DNA of 64,000 nt, from NCBI GenBank assembly GCA_963730785.1, contig CAVSTF010000002.1, positions 154,725 through 218,724 on the forward strand. The letters run 5' to 3'. The DNA is from Bog-473 sp963730785 (lineage in GTDB: Bacteria > Actinomycetota > Acidimicrobiia > Acidimicrobiales > RAAP-2). The translations under genes and the position numbers were made by a program. The notes under the pieces were generated by a model. The model was not told the origin of the DNA, did not search any database, and was given only the letters and a program-made list of their open reading frames with translations. Position 1 is the stretch's first letter, and each line of letters opens with the position of its first letter. Below, in pieces: positions 8,267-17,491 of this stretch.

Positions 8267-10033
8267 TCAGCTGCCCGTGGGAGAGATCGGGAAGCTGGCG
8301 GGTATCGGCGCGCTTCCACTTGGATACTGTCCAGCGGCATACCGTGGAGAATCCACCGCATAGCCACCCTGCCCGCCGTTCTCGGCCGACGTTTCGTTGG
8401 GGTTGTAACTCACGACCCAGGAGTCTCGAACCGCGTTGAATGTGTTGTTCGGGAACAGCCAGGTGCCGAATTGGGCGTTCGAAGCACCGGCCTGGCTACC
8501 CGGATAGGCCCGTATGCCGGCTTCGAAGTTGGTCGGGGTCAAATTGGGACCGGCCATCTCAATTCCAATCGCCAATTCGTCGAACACCTCGTAGATCGAG
8601 TTGACCAAAGGCGCAGGTTCGTCGCTCGCCACGGACTTGTAGGCGGCGTAGCCGAGTGTCGCTTGGGTCGGGAGCGTTGGTCCCATGAAACTGATGCCGT
8701 ATGCATGGGCCCATTCGGTCTGGTCGTACAACTGCGCAACACTGTCCTCGTCAATGTCGTAGGAGCCCGTCTCAATCCATTCGGGCACGTAGTTCTGTTG
8801 AGCGGCGCGCTCGGTGAGAAAGAGAGGCGACGCCGGGTCAGTGAGAAGGATCACTGAGGTGATCTGGTCGTTAGCCAGCTTGGCCACCAGGTTGTCATCC
8901 TGCGCGGTGAGTGTGTTCTCGTTGAGCTGATACGGCAGGACGTCGGCGATTGGGAAGCCAGCCGCCTGAGCCAGACTCACCGCTTCATTGGCACACGCCT
9001 GATATTCCGGATTCTCGGGAGCGAGGATGGCGAACTTCCGTGTCTGCCCTTTCAGTGACCCGCCGGCGTACGTGGCTGGTTTGCCGGCTAACTGCTTGTC
9101 AATGAAGTTCATCACTTGTTGCATTTCGAATGTGCAGTCGGTACCGGGCCCCCAGGCATATGGAGCCATTGACTCCATGTCACTTTGCGAGACGAACTGG
9201 AGACCGAAATTCATTTCCTTCTGTTGGGCCAATGCCTCCGCGTAGACCAAGGAAATGACGCTGGCATCACCAAACGCGTGGATCTGCTGAGCGACTGTGG
9301 TGGCGTCGGCGGCCGCATTCGCCTGGCCTTCATCCTGCAACTCGGTGGTTTGCGCCCCTTGTCCGTTGAAGTAGACCACCTTGAGCTTCCGGCCGTAGAA
9401 CTGGAAATGGTCGTTGAAGTACGTAACCAAACCGTTGATGGTGCTCTCGGTCTCAGCTTGAGTGGCCGTAAAAGACCCGGCCCCCGATGCGCTTGATGTC
9501 GAATTGGAGCTGGCAAAATCCGATGGGAATCGGTAGGCGAGTGTGATGGTGCTCGACGTGACACCGTTATACGTCGCCCCCCCGTTGTTCCCCGAAAAGG
9601 CCACGCAGGGCGGGGAGTACGGGTCCCCAGGTATCTGAAGGGCCTGGCCCGAGCAGGCAGTCGTCGTTCCCGTGACCGCCGCTCCTCCTCCCGATCGAGT
9701 GGTGCCGTTGCCGTTGCCCGCGGTTGCCGAGCCGGTCGGCGAGGAGCCTGAATTCGAACCGGTGGCCGGTGGGCCCGGGGTGCCGGTGCCACTGGCGGCT
9801 CCACCGGGAAGCGTGGTGGATGTCGAGGCGGCGTTGCCGTCCGCCGCGGCTGCCGCTGCCTGACCGTCGTGGACGGTCACCACGTTCTCTTCTCGCGAAA
9901 TGCTCGGCACCAGGACAGTGATCAGGGCAAACGCCACAACAAATATCGTCAAGGGTGCATAGCCCCGGAGGAGCCGACGTCGACTCTTCTTCCATTCCAT
10001 CTCTTTTTCGTTCACACCGACGTCCTGACTCAT
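8267..10033 (-). CDS. Membrane-tethered periplasmic-binding-protein-like ABC receptor
   Basis: 588 residues from the ATG at 10033, which overlaps the upstream stop (ATGA). A basic cytoplasmic tail is followed by one membrane segment (about residues 27-46, YAPLTIFVVAFALITVLVP) without a lipobox, so the protein is anchored by an uncleaved helix. A low-complexity Ala/Gly/Ser/Thr linker follows, then a pair of cysteines around GDPYSPPC and a Peripla_BP_6-type (LivJ-like) domain to the C-terminus. It should capture the solute for the fused transporter encoded next. A paralogue with the same layout lies at 40178. The ligand is unknown; the enzymes in the operon suggest an organic acid. Confidence 0.85.
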   Translation of the reverse strand: MSQDVGVNEKEMEWKKSRRRLLRGYAPLTIFVVAFALITVLVPSISREENVVTVHDGQAAAAAADGNAASTSTTLPGGAASGTGTPGPPATGSNSGSSPTGSATAGNGNGTTRSGGGAAVTGTTTACSGQALQIPGDPYSPPCVAFSGNNGGATYNGVTSSTITLAYRFPSDFASSNSTSSASGAGSFTATQAETESTINGLVTYFNDHFQFYGRKLKVVYFNGQGAQTTELQDEGQANAAADATTVAQQIHAFGDASVISLVYAEALAQQKEMNFGLQFVSQSDMESMAPYAWGPGTDCTFEMQQVMNFIDKQLAGKPATYAGGSLKGQTRKFAILAPENPEYQACANEAVSLAQAAGFPIADVLPYQLNENTLTAQDDNLVAKLANDQITSVILLTDPASPLFLTERAAQQNYVPEWIETGSYDIDEDSVAQLYDQTEWAHAYGISFMGPTLPTQATLGYAAYKSVASDEPAPLVNSIYEVFDELAIGIEMAGPNLTPTNFEAGIRAYPGSQAGASNAQFGTWLFPNNTFNAVRDSWVVSYNPNETSAENGGQGGYAVDSPRYAAGQYPSGSAPIPASFPISPTGS

Positions 10034-11472
10034 GCCGTTGTTACCTCCGGCGTCTCGGCGGAGAAATTCCGTCGCCGTCGGCGTTGCCGTAGGAACTCGG
10101 CCAGGGCCAAGGCGGCCGTACCCAGCACGAGGATGAGTGCGACCGGCTTGGCCGCACTCGAGCGACATCCGCCAACGGTCGTACTCCGGCACGAGGTGGA
10201 GCTGGCGAGTCGGATGACACCAGAGCGCCTTGTTGACGCCCCCTTCGTTGTCGGGCCAGCCGGCGTCGACGTCGTCGTGGTGACCGGCCCCGGTGATGCA
10301 AACCCACCAGCTGCAGTAATAATCGAAGACCCGGCGGTACCAGGTACGAATGACGAGGTTGGCGCCGGTCCCTCGGTGCTCGCCCCCGTGGAGGCGCCGA
10401 AGGGATCGACGTAGGTCACATTGCTGGTGGATGCGGTGGTGCCGCCCACATTGATATCGACGGCGCCTTGGCCGGCCAGAATTCCGAGCACAATTTCAAC
10501 GAAGAGGTCGGCGTCTCCCGTGGTGGGATAGATGCTTGCCAGTTCGTTGAAGAGCACGTTCCGGAGAGGTTGCACGCCACTGACGACTGGTCCGAAGGCC
10601 TGCATCCCCAACGCCGAATTATCCAAGCCGATCGAGAGCGGTGTCTCGCTTACCGTACCGTTGCTGGCCACTTTCGATTGGGGTGGCGAAATGTGGAACC
10701 CCGTCGTGGCAATGGCCGCATTGATGGTCGAAAACACACTCGACAGCGACTCTGCGGCGACTGGGAGGTTGACCCCGCCCAACGTCACCGAAGCAATCGA
10801 GAAGCTGGACGAACCGACCGGATTAGCACCGGAGCGTTGGGTCGAGGACCAGTCCAGCCCGGAGAGCATCACCAATCCGCCCAGCAACGAGATGGTGCCG
10901 ATCTGTGACGTCGATTCCGCCTGCCGGGCGTCTCCCCCGACGATGGAGCTGGCCGCCGTGCTCTGACCACCCGAAATGACCAGGCTGGAACCTGCACTGA
11001 GCCCGGCTACCGAAGTCGAGGCAAGACCCGAACTCTCTGATGCGGCGACAGCCTCGGTGGCGGCACCGGCGCCCGCAGATCCGGCGATGGACCGTGTCGT
11101 GGACGACAGCGATCCGGTGGAACTGGTCTGCAACGGCAAGAGTGAGGCCGGAGTGGGTATGGGCAAGGCACCGGAAAGACCGGAGGCGACAACCTCGGAC
11201 TCAGCCTGGCCTTCCATGTTCGTATAGCCCGCATTCGAGAGGCCTTCAGTCACCCCCTCATCGGCGCCGGCTAAAGCCAGAGGTAGGGCGATCACCTCCG
11301 CAGTCGCGCTACCGGTTCCGGCCATGAACGGCGCCGTCGCGGCTGAGGCATCTGACCCCCCAGGGCCGGTGAAGAGTGGCGCCGACGCCATGACCAGTGA
11401 GATGCAAGCGACAAGGTCAACCAGGACCCGCCCGGTGAGTGGGCGCCCTGTCACGAGTTCGCCTTCCGCCAT
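10030..11472 (-). CDS. Exported Ser/Ala/Gly-rich protein with C-terminal membrane anchor
   Basis: 480 residues. The N-terminal hydrophobic segment VLVDLVACISLVMASAP looks like a signal peptide. The body is a low-complexity Ser/Ala/Gly/Thr-rich beta-type domain with repeated 'ISLLGGLVMLSGLDWS'-like strands. Near the end come two cysteines spaced by nine residues, a hydrophobic helix (PVALILVLGTAALALAEF) and an arginine-rich tail, the layout of a surface protein held by a C-terminal helix. A paralogue at 38710 precedes the second transporter, so the family appears dedicated to these cassettes. No known domain was recognised; a cell-envelope scaffold or accessory receptor is inferred. Confidence 0.65.
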   Translation of the reverse strand: MAEGELVTGRPLTGRVLVDLVACISLVMASAPLFTGPGGSDASAATAPFMAGTGSATAEVIALPLALAGADEGVTEGLSNAGYTNMEGQAESEVVASGLSGALPIPTPASLLPLQTSSTGSLSSTTRSIAGSAGAGAATEAVAASESSGLASTSVAGLSAGSSLVISGGQSTAASSIVGGDARQAESTSQIGTISLLGGLVMLSGLDWSSTQRSGANPVGSSSFSIASVTLGGVNLPVAAESLSSVFSTINAAIATTGFHISPPQSKVASNGTVSETPLSIGLDNSALGMQAFGPVVSGVQPLRNVLFNELASIYPTTGDADLFVEIVLGILAGQGAVDINVGGTTASTSNVTYVDPFGASTGASTEGPAPTSSFVPGTAGSSIITAAGGFASPGPVTTTTSTPAGPTTKGASTRRSGVIRLASSTSCRSTTVGGCRSSAAKPVALILVLGTAALALAEFLRQRRRRRNFSAETPEVTTA

Positions 11473-11503
11473 CTCGACATTGCCCCGGCCACGGGATGGT
11501 GCA

Positions 11504-12460
11504 CTAGCGCGTCACTTCAACGCGAGGTACCGACGTGATGAAACCCGTCAAATCCCGCCAGGCTTGATCCATACCCGAATAGAGGCGTGGAACCGAGAAG
11601 AATCCATGCATGTAGTCGGGGTAGTTGATGTGAGTGACGGGCACACCCGCCTCGACCAATCGCGAGGCGTAGGCAACGCCCTCGTCATGCAAGCAGTCGT
11701 AGCCGGCGGTGAGGACGAGCGTGATCGGCATTCCTGCGACGTCGGGTGCCAACAGTGGCGACAGCAACGGATCGCCGGGATCGGCGTTGCCGCAGTAGAA
11801 CCGGGAACACATGGCCGTGTCGGCCACGCTGAGGCCAGGGCCGGTGTAGTCCCGACTGCTGGGGGTGCTGCTTGTGTGGTCGAGGGCGGGATAGATCAGC
11901 ACCTGTGCGGCCAGGGGGTGGCGGTCAGATGACTGGTGGACAAGGGCGGCCGCGGCGGCGAGATTGCCCCCGGCGCTATCGCCGGCCACCACAATGCGGC
12001 CCACATCGGCGCCGAGTTCGTCCGCCTTGGTGATCACCCACTCGATCGAAGCCAACACGTCGTCCAAGGCGGCCGGGTAAGGATCTTCCGGCGCCAGACG
12101 GTACGCGATGGACACGACGACGGCCGGGGTGGCAGAGGCGATCTGCCGGCAGATGGCATCGCAGCCCGGAATACCACCAGTGATCCATCCGCCTCCATGC
12201 AGGTAGATGACGGTGGGACCTGGTATCCCCGAAGTAGACCGATAAATACGGACGGGGATCTCGCCCTGCGCGCCTGAGATTGTGGCGTCGACCGCTTCGA
12301 CATCTTCAGGGACCTTGCCGACGAGCGCCTTCGGCGCTTTCACGGCGGCACGTTTCGCCACCGATTGCCGGACCACTCGTTGGGGATCCGGGAGGAGGTG
12401 TAGTCGGGCCAATATGTTCGTGACCCCGATCATGACCCGGGTCTGACGGCTCAGTGCCAT
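11504..12460 (-). CDS. Alpha/beta hydrolase, hormone-sensitive-lipase family esterase
   Basis: 318 residues. The HSL-family oxyanion motif HGGGW (YLHGGGWITGG) and the nucleophile elbow GDSAGG are present. The catalytic Asp is probably in LTAGYDCLHDEG and the His in DYMHGFFSV. Such enzymes hydrolyse short acyl esters or lactones in the cytosol. It is one of three related hydrolases in the operon, separated from the surface-protein gene by 31 bp and from the CoA-ligase gene by 61 bp. The substrate is unknown. Confidence 0.9.
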   Translation of the reverse strand: MALSRQTRVMIGVTNILARLHLLPDPQRVVRQSVAKRAAVKAPKALVGKVPEDVEAVDATISGAQGEIPVRIYRSTSGIPGPTVIYLHGGGWITGGIPGCDAICRQIASATPAVVVSIAYRLAPEDPYPAALDDVLASIEWVITKADELGADVGRIVVAGDSAGGNLAAAAALVHQSSDRHPLAAQVLIYPALDHTSSTPSSRDYTGPGLSVADTAMCSRFYCGNADPGDPLLSPLLAPDVAGMPITLVLTAGYDCLHDEGVAYASRLVEAGVPVTHINYPDYMHGFFSVPRLYSGMDQAWRDLTGFITSVPRVEVTR

Positions 12461-12521
12461 TGGTTGCCTTTCAGCTCGCAGATTTCACGACGACCCATCC
12501 GATCGGACGTACCCCGACGCA

Positions 12522-14216
12522 TCAGGTGAAATCCTCTTCGCGGAACTCACCCTCAATGCGGGTACCAACCGCTTCGACCTCGGCGATTCGCAACTCGACC
12601 CGGCGGATTTTGCCGCTAATCGTCTTGGGAAGGTCGGCGAACTGCAACCGTCGAATCCGTTTGTAAGGCGCCAACTGGCCGCGGCAATAGGTCAGGATGT
12701 CCTGGGCGACATCTGCGCTTGGCTCGTAGCCCAATGCCAGCACGACATAGGCCTTCGGCACCGCCAGGCGCACTTCGTCCGGCGCTGGCACCACGGCGGC
12801 CTCTGCCACGGCGGGGTGCTCAATGAGGACGCTCTCAAGCTCGAAGGGGCTAATTCTGTAGTCGCTGGCCTTGAACACATCGTCGGCCCTTCCGACGTAG
12901 GTGATGTAGCCATCGGAGTCCCGCCCAGCGACATCACCGGTGTGGTAGCGGCCGCCGGCGAACACGTCAGCGTTGCGCTGACTATCAGAGTGATAGCCCA
13001 CCATCAGTCCGACGGGGCGCAGCGGGGGAGTGACGACGCAAATCTCACCCTCAATACTCACCTCGTCGCTCACTGGATCAACCAGGGCAATTTCGAATCC
13101 TGGCATGGGGCGGCCCATTGAACCGAGCTTGATCGGCTGCCCGGGTGAGTTCCCGATGAGGAGCGACGACTCGGTCTGGCCGAATCCATCGCGGATGGTG
13201 AGTCCCCAGGCCCGCTGCACGGACTCGATCACTTCGGGATTGAGGGGCTCACCGGCACCGACGAGCTCTCGCAGGGAGAGGTCACTTCGCCACTGGCCAA
13301 GATCCTGCTGAATCAGCATCCGCCATACGGTCGGTGGTGCACAGAACGTCGTGACCGACGCATCCCTCAACACGTTGAGCATGGCCTGAGCGTCAAAGCG
13401 ATCGTAGTTGTAGAGACAGATGGTGGCTCCAGCCAACCAGGGAGCGAATACGCACGACCAGGCATGTTTGGCCCAACCAGGGCTGGACACGTTCATGTGC
13501 ACGTCGCCGGGTTGCAGACCTATCCAGTACATGGTGGATAGATGGCCGATCGGGTAGCTGGTGTGCGTGTGTTCCACCAGCTTGGGTAGCGCAGTGGTGC
13601 CAGAGGTGAAGTACAACAAAAGGGAATCATCGGCTGACGTCTCCCCGTCTGGCTCGAAGGCGTCCGATTCGGCGTCTGCGTCCGAATAGTCCAGCCAACC
13701 GATCACCGGCTCGCCCACGGCAATTCGCACGTAGGCGCCCGAAAGGTCATCGAACTTCGACGTGACGTCCGATCGGGCTATTACCGCACCCACGTCACCC
13801 CGAAGGATTCGGTCTTGCAACTCGGCCGACGTGAGCATGGTGGCGGTGGGAATGATGACGGCGCCGAGCTTCATGGCCGCCAGAGTCGTCTCCCATAACT
13901 CGACTTGGTTTCCGAGCAACATGAGCATCCGAGTGCCCCGGGCGATGCCCTGGCCAAGCATCCAATGTGCCACCTGATCGGAACGGCGAGACAACGTCGC
14001 GAATGTGTAGCTTGCGCTCGTCCCCTCTTGCTCAATGAGGTGCAGGGCAACGCCATCGGGGTTCTCGGCTGCCAGCACCCCGTCGAACCAATCCAGCGCG
14101 AAGTTGAAGTGGTCTGGACGGGGCCACTCGAATCCGGCGCATGCCTTTTCGTAGTCATTGCGATGGGTCAAGAGGAAGTCGCGAGCACCACGGAGTGCTT
14201 CTGCGGGCATGATCAT
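12522..14216 (-). CDS. AMP-forming acyl-CoA synthetase (acetyl-CoA-synthetase-like)
   Basis: 564 residues with the ANL superfamily motifs: the P-loop-like TSGTTALPKLVEHTH (about residue 210), the DGFGQTE motif (A5 region), the YHTGDVAGRDSDGY motif, and a C-terminal lysine in SGKIRR that closes the adenylation site. It joins a carboxylate to CoA using ATP via an acyl-AMP. The stop/start context overlaps the upstream hydrolase by 4 nt. In this operon it would activate the acid freed by the esterases or imported by the transporter. Similar proteins act on medium-chain, aryl or branched acids, which cannot be separated here. Confidence 0.9.
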   Translation of the reverse strand: MIMPAEALRGARDFLLTHRNDYEKACAGFEWPRPDHFNFALDWFDGVLAAENPDGVALHLIEQEGTSASYTFATLSRRSDQVAHWMLGQGIARGTRMLMLLGNQVELWETTLAAMKLGAVIIPTATMLTSAELQDRILRGDVGAVIARSDVTSKFDDLSGAYVRIAVGEPVIGWLDYSDADAESDAFEPDGETSADDSLLLYFTSGTTALPKLVEHTHTSYPIGHLSTMYWIGLQPGDVHMNVSSPGWAKHAWSCVFAPWLAGATICLYNYDRFDAQAMLNVLRDASVTTFCAPPTVWRMLIQQDLGQWRSDLSLRELVGAGEPLNPEVIESVQRAWGLTIRDGFGQTESSLLIGNSPGQPIKLGSMGRPMPGFEIALVDPVSDEVSIEGEICVVTPPLRPVGLMVGYHSDSQRNADVFAGGRYHTGDVAGRDSDGYITYVGRADDVFKASDYRISPFELESVLIEHPAVAEAAVVPAPDEVRLAVPKAYVVLALGYEPSADVAQDILTYCRGQLAPYKRIRRLQFADLPKTISGKIRRVELRIAEVEAVGTRIEGEFREEDFT

Positions 14217-15196
14217 GGGCCTTTCACGTCTCTGATCGCCTCGATCATTTCGGCGAACATTCGTACCGACGTTTCGGGGAGGGCGATGTTGTGCAGCATC
14301 GGAAACTCGAGGAGACGTGCCGCGACGCCATGCTCTTGCAAACGTTTCGCATAGCGAGCGCCGTCGTCTCGGAGCGGGTCATAGTCGCCGATGACAATGA
14401 CGGCGGGTGGGAGTCCACTGAGATTCTCGGCCAGCAACGGCGAGACGAGCGGATTGCGGCACTCGTCCCGCGAGGCATACAGCGCCACTACCGGTTGTAG
14501 CTGGTCCCATGTCCCCATGTCGTCATGGAGCGACGGGGAGGAGCCAGTCAGGTCGAGTGCGGGGGCATGGAGCACCTGCGAGGCAATATGGGGGCCACCG
14601 CGTTCGCGGGCCAAGAGGCACACTGCAGCGGCCTGGTTACCTCCGGAGCTGGCGCCCATCACTGACACATCCAAAGGGTCGATGTTCAGTGTTGAGGCAT
14701 GCTCAATTGTCCAGCAAAGGCCGGCAAACGAATCCTCCAGCTGCTGGGGGAATGGAAATTCAGGGGCCAATCGGTAGTCGACGTTGACGATCACCGCACC
14801 GAGACCGGCACAAAAGATCCGGCAGTAGCTATCGGTAAGCGCGAATCCCTTCTCCCCTCCGGCGAGCCACCACGCCCCCCCGTGAAAAAACACCAAGCCA
14901 GGGAACGGGCCAGTCCCACTAGGGGTGTAACAGCGGGCCGCGATGTGGCCGCCCGCCACGGGAATGGTGAGCTGACGTACCGTCTCCACATCGGGCCCGG
15001 CTGGAGCAAGGTGGACAGAGAGCAGGGCCGCGAGATCATCTTGCGCATCTCGACGGGCTGTGACCTCAGCCAGCCAACTGGTTCGGGATTGCCCCTCACC
15101 AGGTTCGCCTGGTGGTGGCGCCTGTGAGCCTTCGGGAAGTTTCGCCATGATCTCCCCGACGAGAGCTGTCAGTCTGGGATCAAGGTCGGTTGGCAT
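14213..15196 (-). CDS. Alpha/beta hydrolase, HSL-family esterase
   Basis: 327 residues. The oxyanion motif reads HGGAW (VFFHGGAWWLAGG), the nucleophile elbow GASSGG; the acid and His are probably in VIGDYDPLRDDG and FPMLHNIALP. The first ~70 residues form a helical cap ending before the conserved core. It overlaps the CoA-ligase start by 4 nt, so the two are translationally coupled: hydrolysis followed by CoA activation. It is a second, diverged paralogue of the 11504 and 16231 hydrolases. Confidence 0.88.
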   Translation of the reverse strand: MPTDLDPRLTALVGEIMAKLPEGSQAPPPGEPGEGQSRTSWLAEVTARRDAQDDLAALLSVHLAPAGPDVETVRQLTIPVAGGHIAARCYTPSGTGPFPGLVFFHGGAWWLAGGEKGFALTDSYCRIFCAGLGAVIVNVDYRLAPEFPFPQQLEDSFAGLCWTIEHASTLNIDPLDVSVMGASSGGNQAAAVCLLARERGGPHIASQVLHAPALDLTGSSPSLHDDMGTWDQLQPVVALYASRDECRNPLVSPLLAENLSGLPPAVIVIGDYDPLRDDGARYAKRLQEHGVAARLLEFPMLHNIALPETSVRMFAEMIEAIRDVKGP

Positions 15197-15220
15197 TCGC
15201 TGCGAACTCCTTTAGGGACG

Positions 15221-16231
15221 TCATGCGGTGGCGCGGGTGATGAGTTCAGCGGGCAGGGTGACATGTTGGATCCCACGAGCCCGGCCCGACAGCTGGTCCA
15301 GCAGAAGGAGACTGGCGGCTTCGCCAGAATCCGCAAAGGGTTGGCGCACGGTGGTGATCTCGAACGCCTCGGCCAGTTCTCCGTCGTCGTAGCCAATGAC
15401 GGCGATGTCGCCCGGCACTCGCAAGCCCCGCGATCGAAAGCCACGGACGAGACCGGCTGCGATCTCATCGAAGTGACCGAACACCGCATGGGGGAGTCGG
15501 GGCAGCGTCATAATCTCTGCCGCGGCACGCTGGCCACCAGCCAAATCCCGCGTGGTCAGGACGTGTCTCGTTTCGCCTTCATCTATACCGGCATCACGCA
15601 GGGCGCGGTTGAATCCGTTGAGTCGTTTTTGGCCCTGAGAGACGAAGGCATTTGACTCTTGCCGTTCGCTGACGTACGCAAAATTGCGATGTCCCTGGCT
15701 GGCCAGGTACTGGCCGACCAGGTAGCCGCCGTGGTCATCATCAATATTGACGGTGGACAGGTCCTGGTGGAAGCTGTCGATAAGCACCGTGGCGAGTTTG
15801 CGCCGGGCCAGACGCTGCGCCATGGCGTCCTCTAAGGGCAGCCCCATGATGAGGAGTCCGTCGAAGCGTCCGGTCAGCGGAAGCGTGCTCAACAGCGGCG
15901 AAGTCGCCTCGGCCGCCGACTCCTGGTCGAAGACGACCACTTCGACGGCTCGATCCTGGCAGGCATTCAGCACGCCGACGAGGCGGGTCCGGAACGAAGC
16001 GTAGGAGGTGAACGGGGCCATGACACCGATCCGGCCGACCCCGTTGCGCGCCTGACTGGCGGCCGCTGCCTTGGGGGTGAAGCCGAGTTCGTCAATTACC
16101 GACAGGACGCGTTGCAAAGTGACCTTGCCCACCCGGTCCGGCTTGTTGAGCGCGTTGGACACCGTGGTGATCGACAGTCCGGCTCGCTCGGCCACGTCGT
16201 AGATGGTGACCGCCCGTGGGTCCGCCGCCAT
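15221..16231 (-). CDS. LacI-family transcriptional regulator
   Basis: 336 residues from the ATG at 16231, which shares one base with the upstream stop (TGATG). The start MAADPRAVTIYDVAERAGLS and the hinge-helix region following TTVSNALNKPDRV are standard LacI DNA-binding features (residues 8-65). A periplasmic-binding-protein-like sensor domain with GVMAPF...IMGLPLED...NIDDDHGGY follows. It probably senses a small effector and controls this operon, within which it is the second gene, i.e. autoregulation. The ligand is unknown; most LacI proteins bind sugars, but others bind organic acids. Confidence 0.92.
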   Translation of the reverse strand: MAADPRAVTIYDVAERAGLSITTVSNALNKPDRVGKVTLQRVLSVIDELGFTPKAAAASQARNGVGRIGVMAPFTSYASFRTRLVGVLNACQDRAVEVVVFDQESAAEATSPLLSTLPLTGRFDGLLIMGLPLEDAMAQRLARRKLATVLIDSFHQDLSTVNIDDDHGGYLVGQYLASQGHRNFAYVSERQESNAFVSQGQKRLNGFNRALRDAGIDEGETRHVLTTRDLAGGQRAAAEIMTLPRLPHAVFGHFDEIAAGLVRGFRSRGLRVPGDIAVIGYDDGELAEAFEITTVRQPFADSGEAASLLLLDQLSGRARGIQHVTLPAELITRATA

Positions 16232-17202
16232 CAGAGGATTCCGTTGCGTTGCGCGGCGCGATGATGAATATCGTTCAGGATCGCCAGCGTGTCGTCGTGC
16301 CACTGCTTCGCGGTGGGCCAGGTAGCGGTCAGCAGGGACGAGCCGTGGAGCGCTCCGGGGTAGCACGTCATCCCCACCGTCACCTTGGCATCGCGCAGGC
16401 GCTGGGCGAACAGTTCGGCCCCCGTCCGAAGGGTGTCGTGCTCCGCAGTGAGAAGGTGGGTTTCCGGAAATCCCGACACGTCGATCGCGAGCAGCGGCGA
16501 GGCGATCGGCGACGAGGTCAGGGCGAGGTCCCCGAGGTAAAGAAGCCTGAAATCGTCGACGGCCGTATCACGAAGGTCGAGGGCAGGGACCTCGAGGAGC
16601 AGCGCCGTCAAGTCCAAGTTGGGGTCGGCCACGACCGCTGCCGCCGCCAAATTACCTCCCGCAGATGCCCCACCCAGCGTGATGACCTTGGGATCCACCC
16701 CTAAGCGATCGGCCTGATCACGAACCCAATGCACGGTGGCGATCACGTCGCCGATGGCCGCCGGAAAGGGGAACTCGGGTGCCAGTCGATAGTCGACCAG
16801 GAGTACGACGCAGTTCGCGTTGACCGCACGATGCCGTGCCGTGGCGTCGGCGACGAGTTCGTGAATTGAACCGGTGGACCAGCCGCCGCCGTGCAGCAAA
16901 ATGTGCGCTGGGAGCTTGATCTCCTCGCTGGGGTGGTAACTGCGGACGCAGATAGCGCCGCCTCGAACCGCGACTTCGTGATCGAGGATCGAGTGGACAT
17001 CAGGGCCGGGGAGGCCGAAGGCCGTGAACATCCGGTCGATCTCGTGTCGAAGCGCCTCACGGCGAACCACTATGTCTGCAGCGTGGCTCGCAGTGGAATC
17101 CGATGCCTCTAGGTGAAGGCGGATGGCGGGTTCCAAATTCGAGAATGACCCATCTGTCATTAATGGGCTATCCCCTGGCAACGCCGCTGCTTCTTGTGAC
17201 AT
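16231..17202 (-). CDS. Alpha/beta hydrolase, HSL-family esterase
   Basis: 323 residues. Core motifs are HGGGW (ILLHGGGWSTGS) and GGASAGG; an acid is likely in LTAEHDTLRTG and the His in YPGALHGSSLL. First gene of the operon, transcribed from the promoter at 17275-17303. It shares a base with the LacI start, so enzyme and regulator are translationally linked. Three HSL paralogues in one operon suggest stepwise hydrolysis of a polyester/lactone or of a set of related esters, which is inference. Confidence 0.9.
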   Translation of the reverse strand: MSQEAAALPGDSPLMTDGSFSNLEPAIRLHLEASDSTASHAADIVVRREALRHEIDRMFTAFGLPGPDVHSILDHEVAVRGGAICVRSYHPSEEIKLPAHILLHGGGWSTGSIHELVADATARHRAVNANCVVLLVDYRLAPEFPFPAAIGDVIATVHWVRDQADRLGVDPKVITLGGASAGGNLAAAAVVADPNLDLTALLLEVPALDLRDTAVDDFRLLYLGDLALTSSPIASPLLAIDVSGFPETHLLTAEHDTLRTGAELFAQRLRDAKVTVGMTCYPGALHGSSLLTATWPTAKQWHDDTLAILNDIHHRAAQRNGIL

Positions 17203-17274
17203 CGCCCCCCCGGGTTCACGCCACCGGCTTGTACCGGTAACTGCTCATAGGGCCGATGACACCCTCAGGTATCG

Positions 17275-17326
17275 AGGATATGGAAAAGCCTCGCCAATGT
17301 CAAGAGATTTTAGTAAAGCAGTTTAC
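17275..17326 (-). promoter_or_regulatory. Promoter of the hydrolase-LacI-CoA ligase-transporter operon
   Basis: On the minus strand TTGACA (17303-17298) and TATCCT (17280-17275) are separated by exactly 17 bp, about 66 nt before the first start codon at 17202. Just upstream is GTAAA-GCAG-TTTAC (17313-17326), and the leader carries ACCGG-CTTGTA-CCGGT; either may be the LacI-protein operator. The rest of 17203-17491 shows no gene. Confidence 0.7.
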
Positions 17327-17491
17327 AAACCTTTGCTGCATCACATCGAGGAATATCTCCAGGCCTCCGTGAGTATGCGAGCGCCGCGGCAGCGGACTTA
17401 TATGCACAGGCTGGGATCCTCGACAACTTCGCAACGAGGCGAAAGAAAAAATGCTCGACATACTCAACAAGAGGCCCATAGGCACGCTCTT

